Notes under the pieces: generated by a model
Databases searched by the model: none
What the model was told of the DNA's origin: nothing
What the model saw: only the letters and a program-made list of their open reading frames with translations
Made by a program: the position numbers and the translations under genes
Shown here: piece after piece, positions 14,201-25,000 of the stretch
Numbering within the stretch: position 1 is the stretch's first letter
How the letters are laid out: every line of letters starts with the position of its first letter
From: Trichoplax sp. H2
Taxonomy: Eukaryota > Placozoa > Uniplacotomia > Trichoplacea
Assembly (NCBI GenBank): GCA_003344405.1
Contig: NOWV01000042.1
Span: 434,001 to 498,000 of the forward strand
Length of the DNA stretch: 64,000 nt
Reading direction: 5' to 3'

Positions 14201-15186
14201 GGCTACAGAAGGTGCTAGTGATGAAGTAGACAAAGGACAAGCAGAGTCAGAGCAAATCTATACTGAAATTGCAGATGCTAAAGTTGAAGGAACCGACGAA
14301 GGAAAGATAACAACTGAAAAAAAACGAGGATTCAAAATCAAAACCCCCAACATTAAAACGTCCAATATTAAAACAAACTTCATGGGGTTCTTTAAGCGCT
14401 CAGGCGATTCAAAGTCGTCTAAACAGAAGGTAGCTGAAGAGAAAGCAGTTGGAGAAAAGCAGCCAGAAGAGGAGAAAGTAATTCTGTATAATTTTTTTAA
14501 TTTTGAAGTAAACCGTGCCACCGCTATTTCCATTCTATTAACAACAAGCAATATTATAGGAGTAAAATTAACTATATTGAATTCTCATGAATGATAAAAT
14601 TTTGTTAAAAGCAGGAAGAAGTGGTAGAAGCATCTTTAGAAATACATGTAGAAGAAGGTCAAAAGCTCGATCATATCACTAAAACTCGTGCAGCTGGCCC
14701 ACCACGACGTAGGCCACCAACACGTCCAGTTTTGGGTACCGATGAAGATCAAGAAGCAAATGGCGATAAAAAGAAAAATGATGGGTAATATAGTATTCCT
14801 GAGCATTTTTTGAAGAGCTGATGACTTCTCTGTGCTATCATGATTGTATAATTCATCCCATAGCCCATAGTATCAGGGTAGCTAATCAAAAATATGGCCT
14901 ATTAATTTAGGCAAAATGGAGAGGTAGAAGATGAAGACGACATTTATGAAAATAGCATTAGCATGGATGAACTGAAAGGTACAATAATTTATTGATTAAA
15001 TCTAAAATAATTGTGTTAACATCAGTCGCTTATAGTCAAAACTACTACTTACTATTGAAGCTTAGAATCAAATTACATATCCATTTCATTAATGTCATCA
15101 CATCCCTCTAATTTATTAAACAATCCTAAATCTCGCACTTTACGAATTATTTTATAGCTGCAGCAGCGACTACCGATGCAAAGTAA
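2253..15186 (+). CDS. CARMIL: CARMIL-family F-actin-uncapping leucine-rich repeat protein (LRRC16-like), 36 exons
   Basis: CARMIL proteins bind actin capping protein, remove it from filament barbed ends and act at membranes. Exons: 2253-2277, 2500-2591, 4020-4073, 5512-5568, 5737-5876, 6012-6112, 6228-6298, 6463-6536, 6629-6704, 7506-7594, 7667-7806, 7922-8008, 8124-8184, 8280-8319, 8417-8494, 8596-8672, 8803-8842, 9070-9140, 9653-9722, 9811-9892, 9992-10088, 10184-10238, 10347-10450, 11327-11395, 11511-11579, 11837-11921, 12022-12120, 12285-12404, 12564-12686, 12866-12928, 13165-13277, 13423-13600, 14127-14477, 14615-14784, 14911-14978, 15158-15186. They sum to 3318 nt (1105 aa) with every phase matching. 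Order: a PH-like region (about 1-125), a cysteine-containing linker, leucine-rich repeats (about 190-670, with LDLSGN and LDISDN motifs, ending at FMPIP), a helical dimerisation region (about 670-900), then a basic/acidic tail with a capping-protein-interaction-like motif LDHITKTR at about 1035. The start is the first ATG, in a 25-nt exon. The tail is shorter than in vertebrate CARMILs. Confidence 0.93.
4074..5511 (+). repeat. Degenerate repeats in CARMIL intron 3
   Basis: Short phrases recur in diverged form across this intron, such as TGTAAAATCTCA, TTTAAGGAAT and CATCCTGTTA/CATTCTGTTA. The spacing is irregular at roughly 150-300 bases. This looks like an old, decayed tandem array. No coding potential is seen. 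Confidence 0.35.
6840..7517 (+). repeat. Tandem repeat in CARMIL intron 9 running into exon 10
   Basis: About five diverged copies of a roughly 110-130 base unit. Shared phrases are GTAGATTAT, CAAATAGCTTAGCTA and a TTTTAGAATAGAGGTG-like block. The last copy of that block is the splice acceptor and first bases of exon 10 (TTTTAGAACGGAGATG, acceptor AG at 7504-7505). Confidence 0.7.
13738..14155 (+). repeat. Two-copy tandem duplication across the exon 33 acceptor of CARMIL
   Basis: Copy 1 lies at about 13738-13945 and copy 2 at about 13960-14155, offset about 222 bases. Copy 2 contains the acceptor AG (14125-14126) and the first codons of exon 33. Copy 1 has the same ATCTATAGTATCGA phrase at about 13897-13910, then hits a TAA after ten codons in the matching frame. 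Confidence 0.75.
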
Positions 15187-16823
15187 AAAGTGAAAGAGAA
15201 TTAGGTAAAATGTCTTACGTGATATAGGACTTGAAATTTCATCCTAGTATATATTACTACATTCGTAAGAATAGAAAATAATTTTAAATTCTACATGATA
15301 AATCACTACTTACTTAAATACTACGAGATGCTACTTATTACGAATAGCATATTGTACTAGATCTGTCACTGCTTATTTAGTATTATTATTACTTCTTTCT
15401 ATAGGAAATTTGTATCAGTAAAAGAAATAGGAAGTCGAAAAGCCGAAACTTTTCAATGAATTTCTGAATGATATTCTATTTGACAAATACAGTATATTTT
15501 AACTATTGAGATATACACGTAATAGCTAGCTTTCTTGATACCTTGTCAAGCAGTGAGACATTTACCGTTTTTACTTTAACTAAAAATTACAATTTTCGAT
15601 AGTTACTTGTATGAATGATTGATTTGGCTGCTAATTGATTTCAAACTTTATTTCATGTGATAATGTCCTGTTTAGAGTTGAAGTCTTGTCCTGCAATGAA
15701 ATTTGCATGATCGTGCTTGTTGCGATGAAAATTGGTTTCAATTTTGCATAATCATTTCATTTGTAGTTGTAATGAACTTTGAGTAGCGATTAATATTGAC
15801 TTAAAATCAATGCTGATTTATAAATTATTAACCATGATCTTAAATTTTACTTGAATCATTGGATAATTCAGCTTCTACTTCTAACGTTGGCATTGCCTTG
15901 CCTTTTTCAGCTGTATTTAAAACTATTGTTTCTGCTTGTTTTTGTATTTTTGATGACAGATAGGCGTAAAGAAGTGTTCTATCAACTTTAGTACTACTAT
16001 GAATTTTAGATTATAGTAGTTATGATATCTTCGATTCTGACTGCAGTAGATGTCAAGATAATTTTAATTGTTGATTAATAAAATGTCCGCTTTCTACTAA
16101 CGACTAATTGTGAACGAGATTGTTAGAAGGTTGACTGTTGTATCAATGCTAACATGCGATAGGCGAGAGTTTCGATAGGGCTTTGAAATCATTTTATGAT
16201 GTAATTTCTATATTACCAAATCCAAATTGTAAAGTAAGTAATAATGCTAATTTTATTTGTAGTCCTATATTTACATTGCATGCTGTAGCGATAGTGTTGA
16301 TGCTACACTTGCTACAGTTAGGATAGGCTAAATGACATTTATCGTTAACTTACATATTATACCCGTACGTTCACTGTAGATAGTTAAGCCCGAAATTGTA
16401 TCGTATAATATAAGTAAATATTTCGCTTTAATCTAAAAGCTATACAAGAAGAATAGTAAAGTTGAATTTGTTGCTATCGGCAGATATTTTCAAAAATGAA
16501 AAAGTGCAATACATTTTATATTCAACTCTATTGTAGTGGTTTACATTGTAATTCTTCATGATATCACACATTTTTTTTGTACATTAAGAATAGATAACTA
16601 CTCCGTAGCTAATTTTAAAGAGGAAATAACCTTCTTCGTCAAAGACTAAGAGGATAAATATTAAGAAAGAGCTTAATGTATCATAAAGAGGGCCACAATT
16701 AGAAAAAGACACCAAGGTAGTGCAGTTGTTGGCAAATGCTGTCGCCAACACCAGATGGTATCAAAGTATAGCCTCTTAATTTAATGTTCGTCATGTGTCT
16801 TGTGGAAAGTGCTCATCTTCGCG
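15187..16823. other. Gap between the convergent CARMIL-like and LEPROT genes
   Basis: This AT-rich stretch follows the CARMIL stop codon and precedes the LEPROT stop on the other strand. It should hold both 3' UTRs and polyadenylation signals. No exon with matching phase or protein similarity was seen. Confidence 0.5.
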
Positions 16824-18734
16824 CTACCAGAGATCGTCCGATTTGTTAAATATTTTGCTATATGCCAATATAGTCAAGTAGACGATTACGGAGCCACCAA
16901 GTATTAATCCCATAGCACCAGGTTGAATCTATTCAATTAAATTGACAGTGATGTTGATATGCGCATTCAATGATTGTAGTTAGAACTGAATTTGTGTTAT
17001 TCCGTGAATTGCTGTATTGAGATGGAATCACGATACGGTAACAATTACTTACAATCTTAGTGTGAGCCAAAAGCATAGGAAATGCTGTAGGATGATGGTA
17101 AGAATGGAAAGATGCATTAGCGGTAGCAAATTTCCTCAAGTATTTGTATTGTGATGACGGTTTAGTTCATAATAAGAGTTGAAAGTAGAAATATTATTAG
17201 CCAGTACTTACCAAAACCTGAAGTGACAAATACCGCGGTGCAGTATATTGCTATATCCTTACCAACACTATCGAAAGGAACAAGAGTACCGCAGCAGTTA
17301 AATGATGTTATTACCAGGTAAAATTGCTCTAGACACATTTGATATCATTTCTCATTTATTCAGGTTTATTGTTGATGAGAAGTAATGCTCTACCATATGG
17401 TCTACCGTCATAATTGCTGTGATATCGTACAATGTCACTATAACTCGAGAAAGTTGGAGCAAGTTCAAGTTTATTGTATGCATAGACTTTGCCTAGTAAC
17501 AGTCCGCTAATTCAACTATACTCTGCAAAGTGAAAGATATCAAGATGTACTCTTGCCTGGTGCAGTATATCCATCAGTGTCAATAGTAGTATGAATATCA
17601 CATACGCATACAGTAATATGGTTACGTTATAGTTAGTGTCGTCTGCTGTACAATCTATATTCATCTCTATTTTTACTACACTACGACCATAAACAATTAT
17701 GAAATACTGTATGTCCAATTTTATCACCCAAATGGCAAGATTTTTTATACACATCGATCGATAGTACGCGTAGAAAGATTAATTTCTTGGTAAAGTAAAT
17801 TGCTGTTAGTAAGTGATTAAGTTAATGGACATCTTTTTGAAAAGAATGGGTAACTAGAAAGTAAAGGCGTCGATAGTATCAAAGTATCGTCATGGACATT
17901 GATTACATGATCGTACCCGCTCTCCGTGCCAAAATCCCCTTGAAGTCGATTAGCAATCATGATGGGTATCGGTGCCAAGACATAAAAGATAACTGTGGTT
18001 GAAAAGAATCATTAATTCTATCTCTGTGTCTAATTAATTCTATATTAATGTAGTATACTCAATACGCTGATATAAGAATATCATAGCAATGTAGCCATTC
18101 CATAAGTCCTTTCCTACCGCTTTTGACATTCACTTACCGATAAACATAGGCCACCAACAACTAAAAAATATTGAAGAAAAAGAGAATGAATGACGATGTT
18201 ATAACTTTGTAATAAATTTTTTATTAGCATAACAATTATTTAGCGATCGTTGTTCTAGGCAATCAAGCCATTTCTCAATCATCCTACGATCATTAAGCAA
18301 TTAATCGATCGTATTCTCTTCATTTTACAATCAATCAATTGAATCTTTGACTAGTCAAAATTATCGGTACTTACTCATATTCAGGTAATGCACATCCGAG
18401 GACATCCAAGAGGATACCACAAGCGAATGAAAACGTAATTGCGACAAGGCTAGAGTAGGGAAGAAAAAATAAGGGAATGAATTTAGTCAAAACGGATGTA
18501 GAAGCCACAGTATTTTAAAGTCATTATAAGTCACTGTTTGTCTATGATTGTATAGAGAGGATCAATACATCCTTTCCAACGTAAACTAAAGTCGAGATAT
18601 CACTACAGAAGGGTAGTCCGGTTTTAATGTTAAATTTATTATCGATTGCATTGCTAATCGATAATGTTTTGGATGGGCCATTTTGTCCATTACGTCATCG
18701 TGCTACTTTTACTGGTACTGGTAGTACCAGTCAT
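16824..18734 (-). CDS. LEPROT: LEPROT/Vps55 family four-pass membrane protein
   Basis: LEPROT and yeast Vps55 are small endosome/Golgi membrane proteins that affect receptor trafficking to the lysosome or vacuole and surface receptor levels. Exons on the minus strand: 18734-18694, 18449-18375, 18160-18138, 17992-17917, 17267-17212, 17084-17053, 16928-16824. They total 408 nt (135 aa), close to the usual 131 aa, and all phases join. Family landmarks in order: GCALPEY after the first membrane helix, the WWPMF segment, APIPIMIANR, a soluble loop, DIAIYCTAVFVTSGF, PGAMGLILGG, and a C terminus ending NKSDDLW (vertebrates have a GDDFSW-like end). The start at 18734 is preferred because of the ACC before ATG and the length. 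In-frame ATGs further upstream and one at 18698 cannot be excluded. Confidence 0.9.
18711..18731. other. Perfect 9-bp hairpin in the first codons of LEPROT
   Basis: ACTGGTACT and AGTACCAGT flank a 3-base loop. The repeat covers codons 2-8 of the chosen LEPROT start and would form a stem at the very start of the coding mRNA. Confidence 0.6.
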
Positions 18735-18840
18735 GGTAACGCGGTTTGACTTCTGATGCGGCATTTCCATACACAACATTAGACTAGGACATTGCTCTTG
18801 ATTGACTATGCATCACGCAATCGCGTTCAAGACGTCACAA

Positions 18841-19195
18841 TCGAAGTTAAAGAAAAGGATTTGTAGGCTTTAGGATTGACAGTGGAGACGATCGAATGGC
18901 GATCAAATTGTAAGGCATACAAGCAAAAGAACAGATGATTTGAACTGATCAAGGGCAGAATAGGAATAGAGTCTAGTTTCGGACTGTAGATACTGTCTTG
19001 GATGGTATCAATGAAGTCTGCTCGAGCCGATTTGTAATGGTGTATTGACAGTGAAGATGGCTAAATGACGGCCGAGTTTCAATGCATACAGCCCAGTACA
19101 AGCAAAAGAATGGATGTTTTGAAAGTGATCAAGGATAGTAGTAAATAGGAATAAAGTGTCGGTAAGGACGCCATGTACCATCTTTGATGGCATCC
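18841..19195. repeat. Two imperfect tandem copies, about 175 bp each
   Basis: Copies lie at about 18841-19010 and 19018-19195. Both contain TTGACAGTG, a CATACA...CAAGCAAAAGAA block, GATCAAGG and a GATGGTATC/GATGGCATC block in the same order. Base composition is less AT-rich than in the flanks. They lie just upstream of LEPROT. Confidence 0.6.
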
Positions 19196-19249
19196 ATGGA
19201 CTTGACTACAACTGATTGAAATGGCCATGATTATAATGAACAACTTACG

Positions 19250-19652
19250 CTGGCGTCGCAATTCAATCAAAAGGATGCAACAAGAGGACAAGAACCCGAT
19301 AGGATCGACGTCCAGTAGGAATGGATACCCAATACATCGTCGCAGTATTATCCCATAGCGATCATATTAGAATGGGGATAGAATGAAGAGAAATCGAATT
19401 AGTATGATGTATACCGTGTAAGAAGAGAATTGGATTTGAACAAAATTCACCTGGCGTCGTAATTCAATCCAAAGGGATGCAACAAGAGGACAAGAACCCG
19501 ATAGGATCGACGTCCAGAAGGAATGGATACCCAATAAATCGTCGCAGTATTATCCCATAGCGATCATATTGGAATGGCGATAGAGTCAAGAGAAATTGAA
19601 TTAGTATGATGAGTACCGTGTAAGAAGAGAATTGGATTCCAACAAAATTCAC
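19250..19652. repeat. Near-identical 201-bp tandem duplication
   Basis: Copy 1 is at about 19250-19450 and copy 2 at about 19451-19652. Both run from GGCGTCG through AACAAGAGGACAAGAACCCG and the ACGTCCAG block to AACAAAATTCAC, with few differences. Minus-strand open frames read across them, but the reading differs between copies and no known protein is recognised. Confidence 0.85.
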
Positions 19653-20039
19653 CTTTAATTCCTGCCATACTGTAGAGGTTGTTGTTGTTGTGGAAGAATG
19701 ATGATAATCGATCGACGAGATGCTGAAGGTTAACGGTCTAGTCGAGGGGTGCCGGGGCTGCTCATAAATGACACTTGATTGTGGTGCTGTCCGTCCGCTC
19801 GTCCACGCAAGCCTGTGCTGTACTGCGCAGTGTACAGCAGCAGTGCTGAATTCAAGCTGCTGTACCGTACCGAACCGAACCATTCTGGTCTGGACTGTCC
19901 TGCTCGTTTGTTTACCAACTAGAGAGAAAATTTTTTTTCCAGGTACAAGTCTGCTATTGTTCTGGTCCAGGGCGACATGGGTTTTGCGCAGAGAAAGTTA
20001 TTGAGACATTTTGGGGAGTGAATTATACAGGTGTAGTAC

Positions 20040-20430
20040 AGGAGAGTGACTACATGAAGTTAGGTACCCTTAAGAGATGATTGGCAAAAGCCAATGGAAA
20101 TGAATTTTTCAAGTGTCTTGTTGATTCCTAGTCATGGCTGGGGCATTTTTTCACGAAATGATGACATAGTGTACCCCAGGTATAGTATAGTATAGTAGAG
20201 TAACTACGTGAAGTGAGGTACCCTTGAGAGATTTGTACTCTTAAGCAAATGGAAATAAATTTTTCAAGTATCTTGTTGATTCCTAGTCATGGCTGGGGCA
20301 TTTTTTCACGAAATGATGACATAGTGTACCCCAGGTATAGTATAGTATAGTAGAGTGACTACGTGAAGTGAGGTACCCTTGAGAGATTTGTACTCTTAAG
20401 CAAATGGAAATAAATTTTTCAAGTATCTTT
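20040..20430. repeat. Tandem repeat, 2.5 copies of about 154 bp
   Basis: Units start near 20042, 20199 and 20353 (the last is partial). Each contains GAGGTACCCTTGAGAGAT or a close variant, AAATTTTTCAAGTATCTT and, in the full copies, GGCTGGGGCATTTTTTCACG. The units are joined by TATAGTATAGTATAGTA. Confidence 0.85.
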
Positions 20431-21061
20431 CCACACATCCTGTAATGTTCGCTAGTGGCTTAGTGACAGTGGTGACCCTTGAGAGATCATGTTTTGCAAT
20501 CATTTTACGAGTGGAATCTCTACTTGCTCTCCGCTTCAGGGAACATTCTCATTTTTGAGTCAGCCCATTTTCTCCTCCATTTTATACCGTTGTATGACGT
20601 TTTACAAGTGCTACTGTATAGTATACAGTGTCGTACACAGAGGCAAGCTAGCAGGTGACATTATTTGTAGGCAAAGAGCCCCTCTCTTGTGCTGGTTCCA
20701 TTGCACAACAAACCATGTTAAAATACATGCCTGTAGAGTGTGTGTGTACTTATGCTATATGCATGAATAGATGTTGCTTTATCGCAACTGATTTTATAAA
20801 TTCAAGTTTTATCCTTCAATTGGCCTTCTTCCGTTGCATGGAAATGAAGAAATGGAATCCATTTTGCAAGATTGGAACATCATTTCCAAGGCCTAGCTAC
20901 TAGTCTACTTTGGCACAAGAACAAGATTTTGATCGACACCTCCAATGTCTGTCCGTCCAAAAGAGAGATGGTACAGGTACTGTATCAAGACATGAAGATG
21001 GCCCATATTGGACCCTCTTTACCCCATTTTCCCATGGGTATTGTATGCTGTTGAAAGTGTG
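20431..21061. other. Unassigned stretch before the assembly gap
   Basis: Plus-strand frames of 60-93 codons occur (20489-20770, 20655-20903, 20872-21054, 20910-21113). They overlap each other in different frames and show no recognised domain or consistent splicing. I see no supportable gene. Confidence 0.4.
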
Positions 21062-21800
21062 GAAAGGGACAGTCTTCTACCAAATACTGCTTTGCAATTG
21101 TTTTTCTTTGTAATTAATCATTCATTCTCATCTGCTGACGTCATGACCCCGAGTCAGCCATAACAACCGACCCTCGTCATCAGCCCACCACACAGTCACA
21201 CACACACACAGTCACACACACACAGTCACACACAGTGGTAGCGGCCAACAACAAGGACGCCATTAAACCCTTGCAAATCCTCCATTAGCGCTTTCCAGTT
21301 GGCATCGTTTGCATGAGAAAAACTGCAAGAACTTTTCTTCTTGATTGCATTGATGCATAGAAAAAGAACAAATTGAAACNNNNNNNNNNNNNNNNNNNNG
21401 AAAGGGACAGTCTTCTACCAAATACTGCTTTGCAATTGTTTTTCTTTGTAATTAATCATTCATTCTCATCTGCTGACGTCATGACCCCGAGTCAGCCATA
21501 ACAACCGACCCTCGTCATCAGCCCACCACACAGTCACACACACACACGGTCACACACACACACAGTCAGACACACACACGGTCACACACACACACAGTCA
21601 CACACACACACAGTCACACACACACACAGTCACACACACAGTCACACACACACAGTGGTAGCGGCCAACAACAAGGACGCCATTAAACCCTTTGCAAATC
21701 CTCCATTAGCGCTTTCCAGTTGGCATCGTTTGCATGAGAAAAACTGCAAGAACTTTTCTTCTTGACTGCATTGATGCATAGAAAAAGAACAAATTGAAAC
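21062..21800. repeat. False duplication around a 20-N gap, with CA-rich microsatellite
   Basis: The N run is 21380-21399. Sequence 21062-21379 reappears immediately after the gap at 21400-21800, starting GAAAGGGACAG and ending AAATTGAAAC in both. The main difference is the length of the internal (CA)n/CAGTCACA array, about 83 bases longer on the right. This is best explained as two overlapping contigs, or two alleles, placed side by side by the assembler. Confidence 0.9.
21474..21495. promoter_or_regulatory. CRE plus AP-1-like elements upstream of the membrane receptor candidate
   Basis: A perfect cyclic-AMP response element TGACGTCA (21474-21481) is followed 9 bases later by GAGTCAG, close to an AP-1 site. 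The pair lies about 550 bases upstream of the ATG at 22026. It is repeated at 21136-21143 only because of the gap duplication. This is a site match; function is inferred. Confidence 0.4.
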
Positions 21801-21925
21801 GGATTGATCGCTTGAAATACTGATTGAATTGTTAATTGTAGGCGTAATTGAATTAAATTGATCATCACCCATCTCAGTGGTTGCTTGTTGGTGATCCAAT
21901 TCAAAAGAATTCTTGCATCGTGTTG

Positions 21926-21952
21926 GAGAGAGAGAGAGAGAGAAAGAGGGGA
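21926..21952. repeat. GA-rich simple repeat
   Basis: A (GA)n tract followed by AAAGAGGGG sits about 75 bases upstream of the ATG at 22026. GA tracts near starts can act as GAGA-type promoter elements, but here it is only a simple repeat. Confidence 0.6.
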
Positions 21953-22025
21953 AAAAATACCCCCCAAATTATCCATTGAATTACTACCAAACAAGCTAAC
22001 TATCCATTGATTATCGCCATTAACA

Positions 22026-25000
22026 ATGGCTGATTCTTCTTCTCCTATGGCATCGACACAAACCCAAGTCAAAGTGGTCGACCCTTCCAAGAAAATTTGG
22101 TGCTCAAGTCGTGATACTATCGCTGCCTCTGAGCGCGGCGTTGTAACCAGACGCAATAATAAAGTGGAGAGACCCAGTAATCATATTATTGAAGAAGTAA
22201 TTGAACCTTTGCATTTACTTGGAGCCTTTGTTGGCTACCATTCGCCCAAGTATAAGACATTAGCCAGTATTTGCCTTTTCCTTTTCTACCTCAACTTGAT
22301 CATTTCATCCACTTTTATCGTCTATTTTACGGCCATCAATCTCTACCTCATCGTCTATTGCATCGTCGCTGTCATGTATACCCTTAGCGCTGGTTTATGT
22401 GCTTACTATGTCAACACTAGAACGCTGCCCTATATCGAAAAATCCATCAAAGCGCTCTATCGTGATAAATTATATATCGATAGTTTAGAATCGGTTCGAG
22501 AATTAAATAAGGTAAGTCTAGTCATGATGGGATACAATCCATTCAATTCTTGTTGTTTTTCTGCACTTTCTCAACTGCTTGTCTTGTCCAACAATTCATC
22601 CTGCCTCCGCTGTCTTGACAATATCCGACATGCAGCAACAAGTTTCGTCCACAGTTGGACACTCTCTTCATTCTTCAAAATTCATTTTTTTCCATCCCCT
22701 TTTTCCTTCAACAAAGTCCTTTTCTATCTTTAACCTTCAACAACATCCTTCCTACCCAATGAAGAGGTAAAATGGAGTCAATCAGTCGGGTATAAGTTTA
22801 TTAAAGATCCAAATTCTCCTGATCATGACGATACTTGTCGATAACAACGTCATCACGTACAATCGTCTAACCATTTTTCCCCAATACCTTTCCTTCGCTA
22901 CGTTCAAGAAGGTAAATGGGACAAGAAAACTCTTTAACGCCATGAAAATAGCCATGAGATGAGAATCAATAGTAATCAGTCCATTAGATAATGATAAAAT
23001 TCGCAAGAAATGCAATATTGTCATGATGGAATCGATCATAAACAACGTTGTTTATTTTTTCTTTCTGCCATCATTCATAATCTGTCTTTTTTTTTTTTTT
23101 TTCCCATCAATGCCATCATAAATTTTCTCCATCGCTGACTTGCAAGATGGAAAAGATAACCTAAATGATGAAGGCGCTAGTAGATACAAGCTATGTTGTA
23201 TGAAATGCATTTTTCCGATCTGATTTAAACTTTCATGCCTTAACAGCGCGATCAGATCATTTTTGTTGACAACATTGAAATTTTGCTTTACATTATTGTG
23301 AATGCGCTCGTACCATTTTTCTCCTTTCCCAATCTTACATTAAGGTCATGCTTGCCTTTTCCATAAATTAGACAAATGAAATGATGATCAACGCTACTCT
23401 ACTACTGTCCATCATTGACTAGGAAATAACATTAATAAATCCTTATCAATGCTTGGCGATCTTACTGCACGCGTGGCCATTTTTGAACTCTTCTCTCCAT
23501 CACAGTCACAGTTTCAAGGAGAGAGAAAAAAAATACTCCATTGTTGACCGTTAACCAGTTTTTGGGGCCAAGGATAACATTACTGTTAAACCTAACAAAT
23601 CCAATCCCAATAATCAATGTGCCTGTCCAGTAAAAAGCTAATAGGCTGTCTTGTACAAATGAGAGAAATTTCCATATTTTGGCCATAATCAGACATGGCT
23701 TCTATCCCACATCCCTCATTATTCATAATCAAATTGGCCAGTAATCCAATGGAAAATCCCTCCCATTTCTTATGCGGTTCAATGCATTAATTATGACAGA
23801 GAAAAACATTGGAAAAGGATGAAGAATCGCTTTGATGCATGTCTGTATGTTGCACCACTTTGTCAAGCAATTTCTGAATCATTTCCATCAACCAGCTATT
23901 AAGGAAAGAAAACGCACTCATGACTGCATTGATAGAGGGTGTTGAAAACTATTCTATTCAACTGTCAAATTGACAATCCTGGTTGTAGTCGAACAAACTT
24001 TTGCCTTGATTCACTTTAAGGTGCTAAAATCAAAAATCTCCTACACAATTTTCTATTAATAACTGGATGTCATCAATGATTGATGATCTATTGAAACAAG
24101 AATAAAAATGGATTTAATCCGGTCTTATTCTGGCCGTATTCAATAACATTTCTACGTGATGGACTATTGATGCTGTTACAGCTAAATCAAAGTCTTTTTA
24201 AAAGAATTTTTATTTCTCTTTTCTCCCCTTGACGCTAATCTAATTTTATTTATTTTTTTTTCCCCTTTTTTGCTGTCTTTCCTTCCATTGCTAAGGGTTC
24301 ATTTTAGGCAATGGTAGACATCAACATTGAATTAATTTTACCACAACAGTGATCGATGATCCAATGCTATTGAAAATGGCATATTACCGTCGGCTGAAAA
24401 CTAGACATCACAGCTGTCATCATGTAATTTCAATAGTGATAGAGTAGATGATAAATTTAAACCTCCACTAGATTCCTTTTTCAATTCTACAGTACTTTAA
24501 GCTACCGATGGAGTTCTACCCCATCCTGTTTATTTATTGGTATCAAGGGTAATTATCCCGGGTTAATGAAACCTTTTAGACTTGCTTACACAACACCAGC
24601 TGGCTGGCCCCAAATTGATAATACCCATTTCATGCAATTTAATGAATATATCGATACGATGAGCCATCTTGCTTAAGTTCATATTGAATTGGATATTGAA
24701 ATCGATAGTATACTTTACTGTACTAGCCATCGACATCGTTAAATCCAATATTAAGTTTAGATTCATTCTGTGCGTTTATTGGACCACTTGATAGCAAGTT
24801 TAAAATTGGATTACAACAACAAGATACACGTTATCAATGCGCTAGTGAAAATTGGCTTTCACTAGCCAATTTTATTACGTGGATGATTTCAATCATGGAA
24901 GTAAAAAACTTCCACCTTTCCATCGTAGCGATATCTCCATGATTTCTACCCATGCTGAAATGTTAATCCATAATCTCTGCCTTTTTCCACCATAGTGTGG

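Noticed and set aside
14258-14551. 97-codon minus-strand open frame
   Set aside because: It is the complement of CARMIL exon 33, which has matching splice phases and family similarity. The frame arises from codon bias.
17512-17754. 80-codon minus-strand frame with a hydrophobic stretch, first taken as a LEPROT exon
   Set aside because: The LEPROT chain joins in phase from 17917 to 17267 without it and matches the family length, so this is intron 4 sequence.
19464-19883. 139-codon minus-strand frame with Ser/Thr-rich start
   Set aside because: It crosses one copy of a 201-bp tandem duplication and has a plausible internal donor, but there is no domain, no partner exon, and the reading frame is not kept in the other copy. 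Left unannotated.
20489-21113. Overlapping plus-strand frames of 60 to 93 codons
   Set aside because: Several frames overlap in different phases, with cysteine-rich but unrecognisable sequence and no consistent splice structure.
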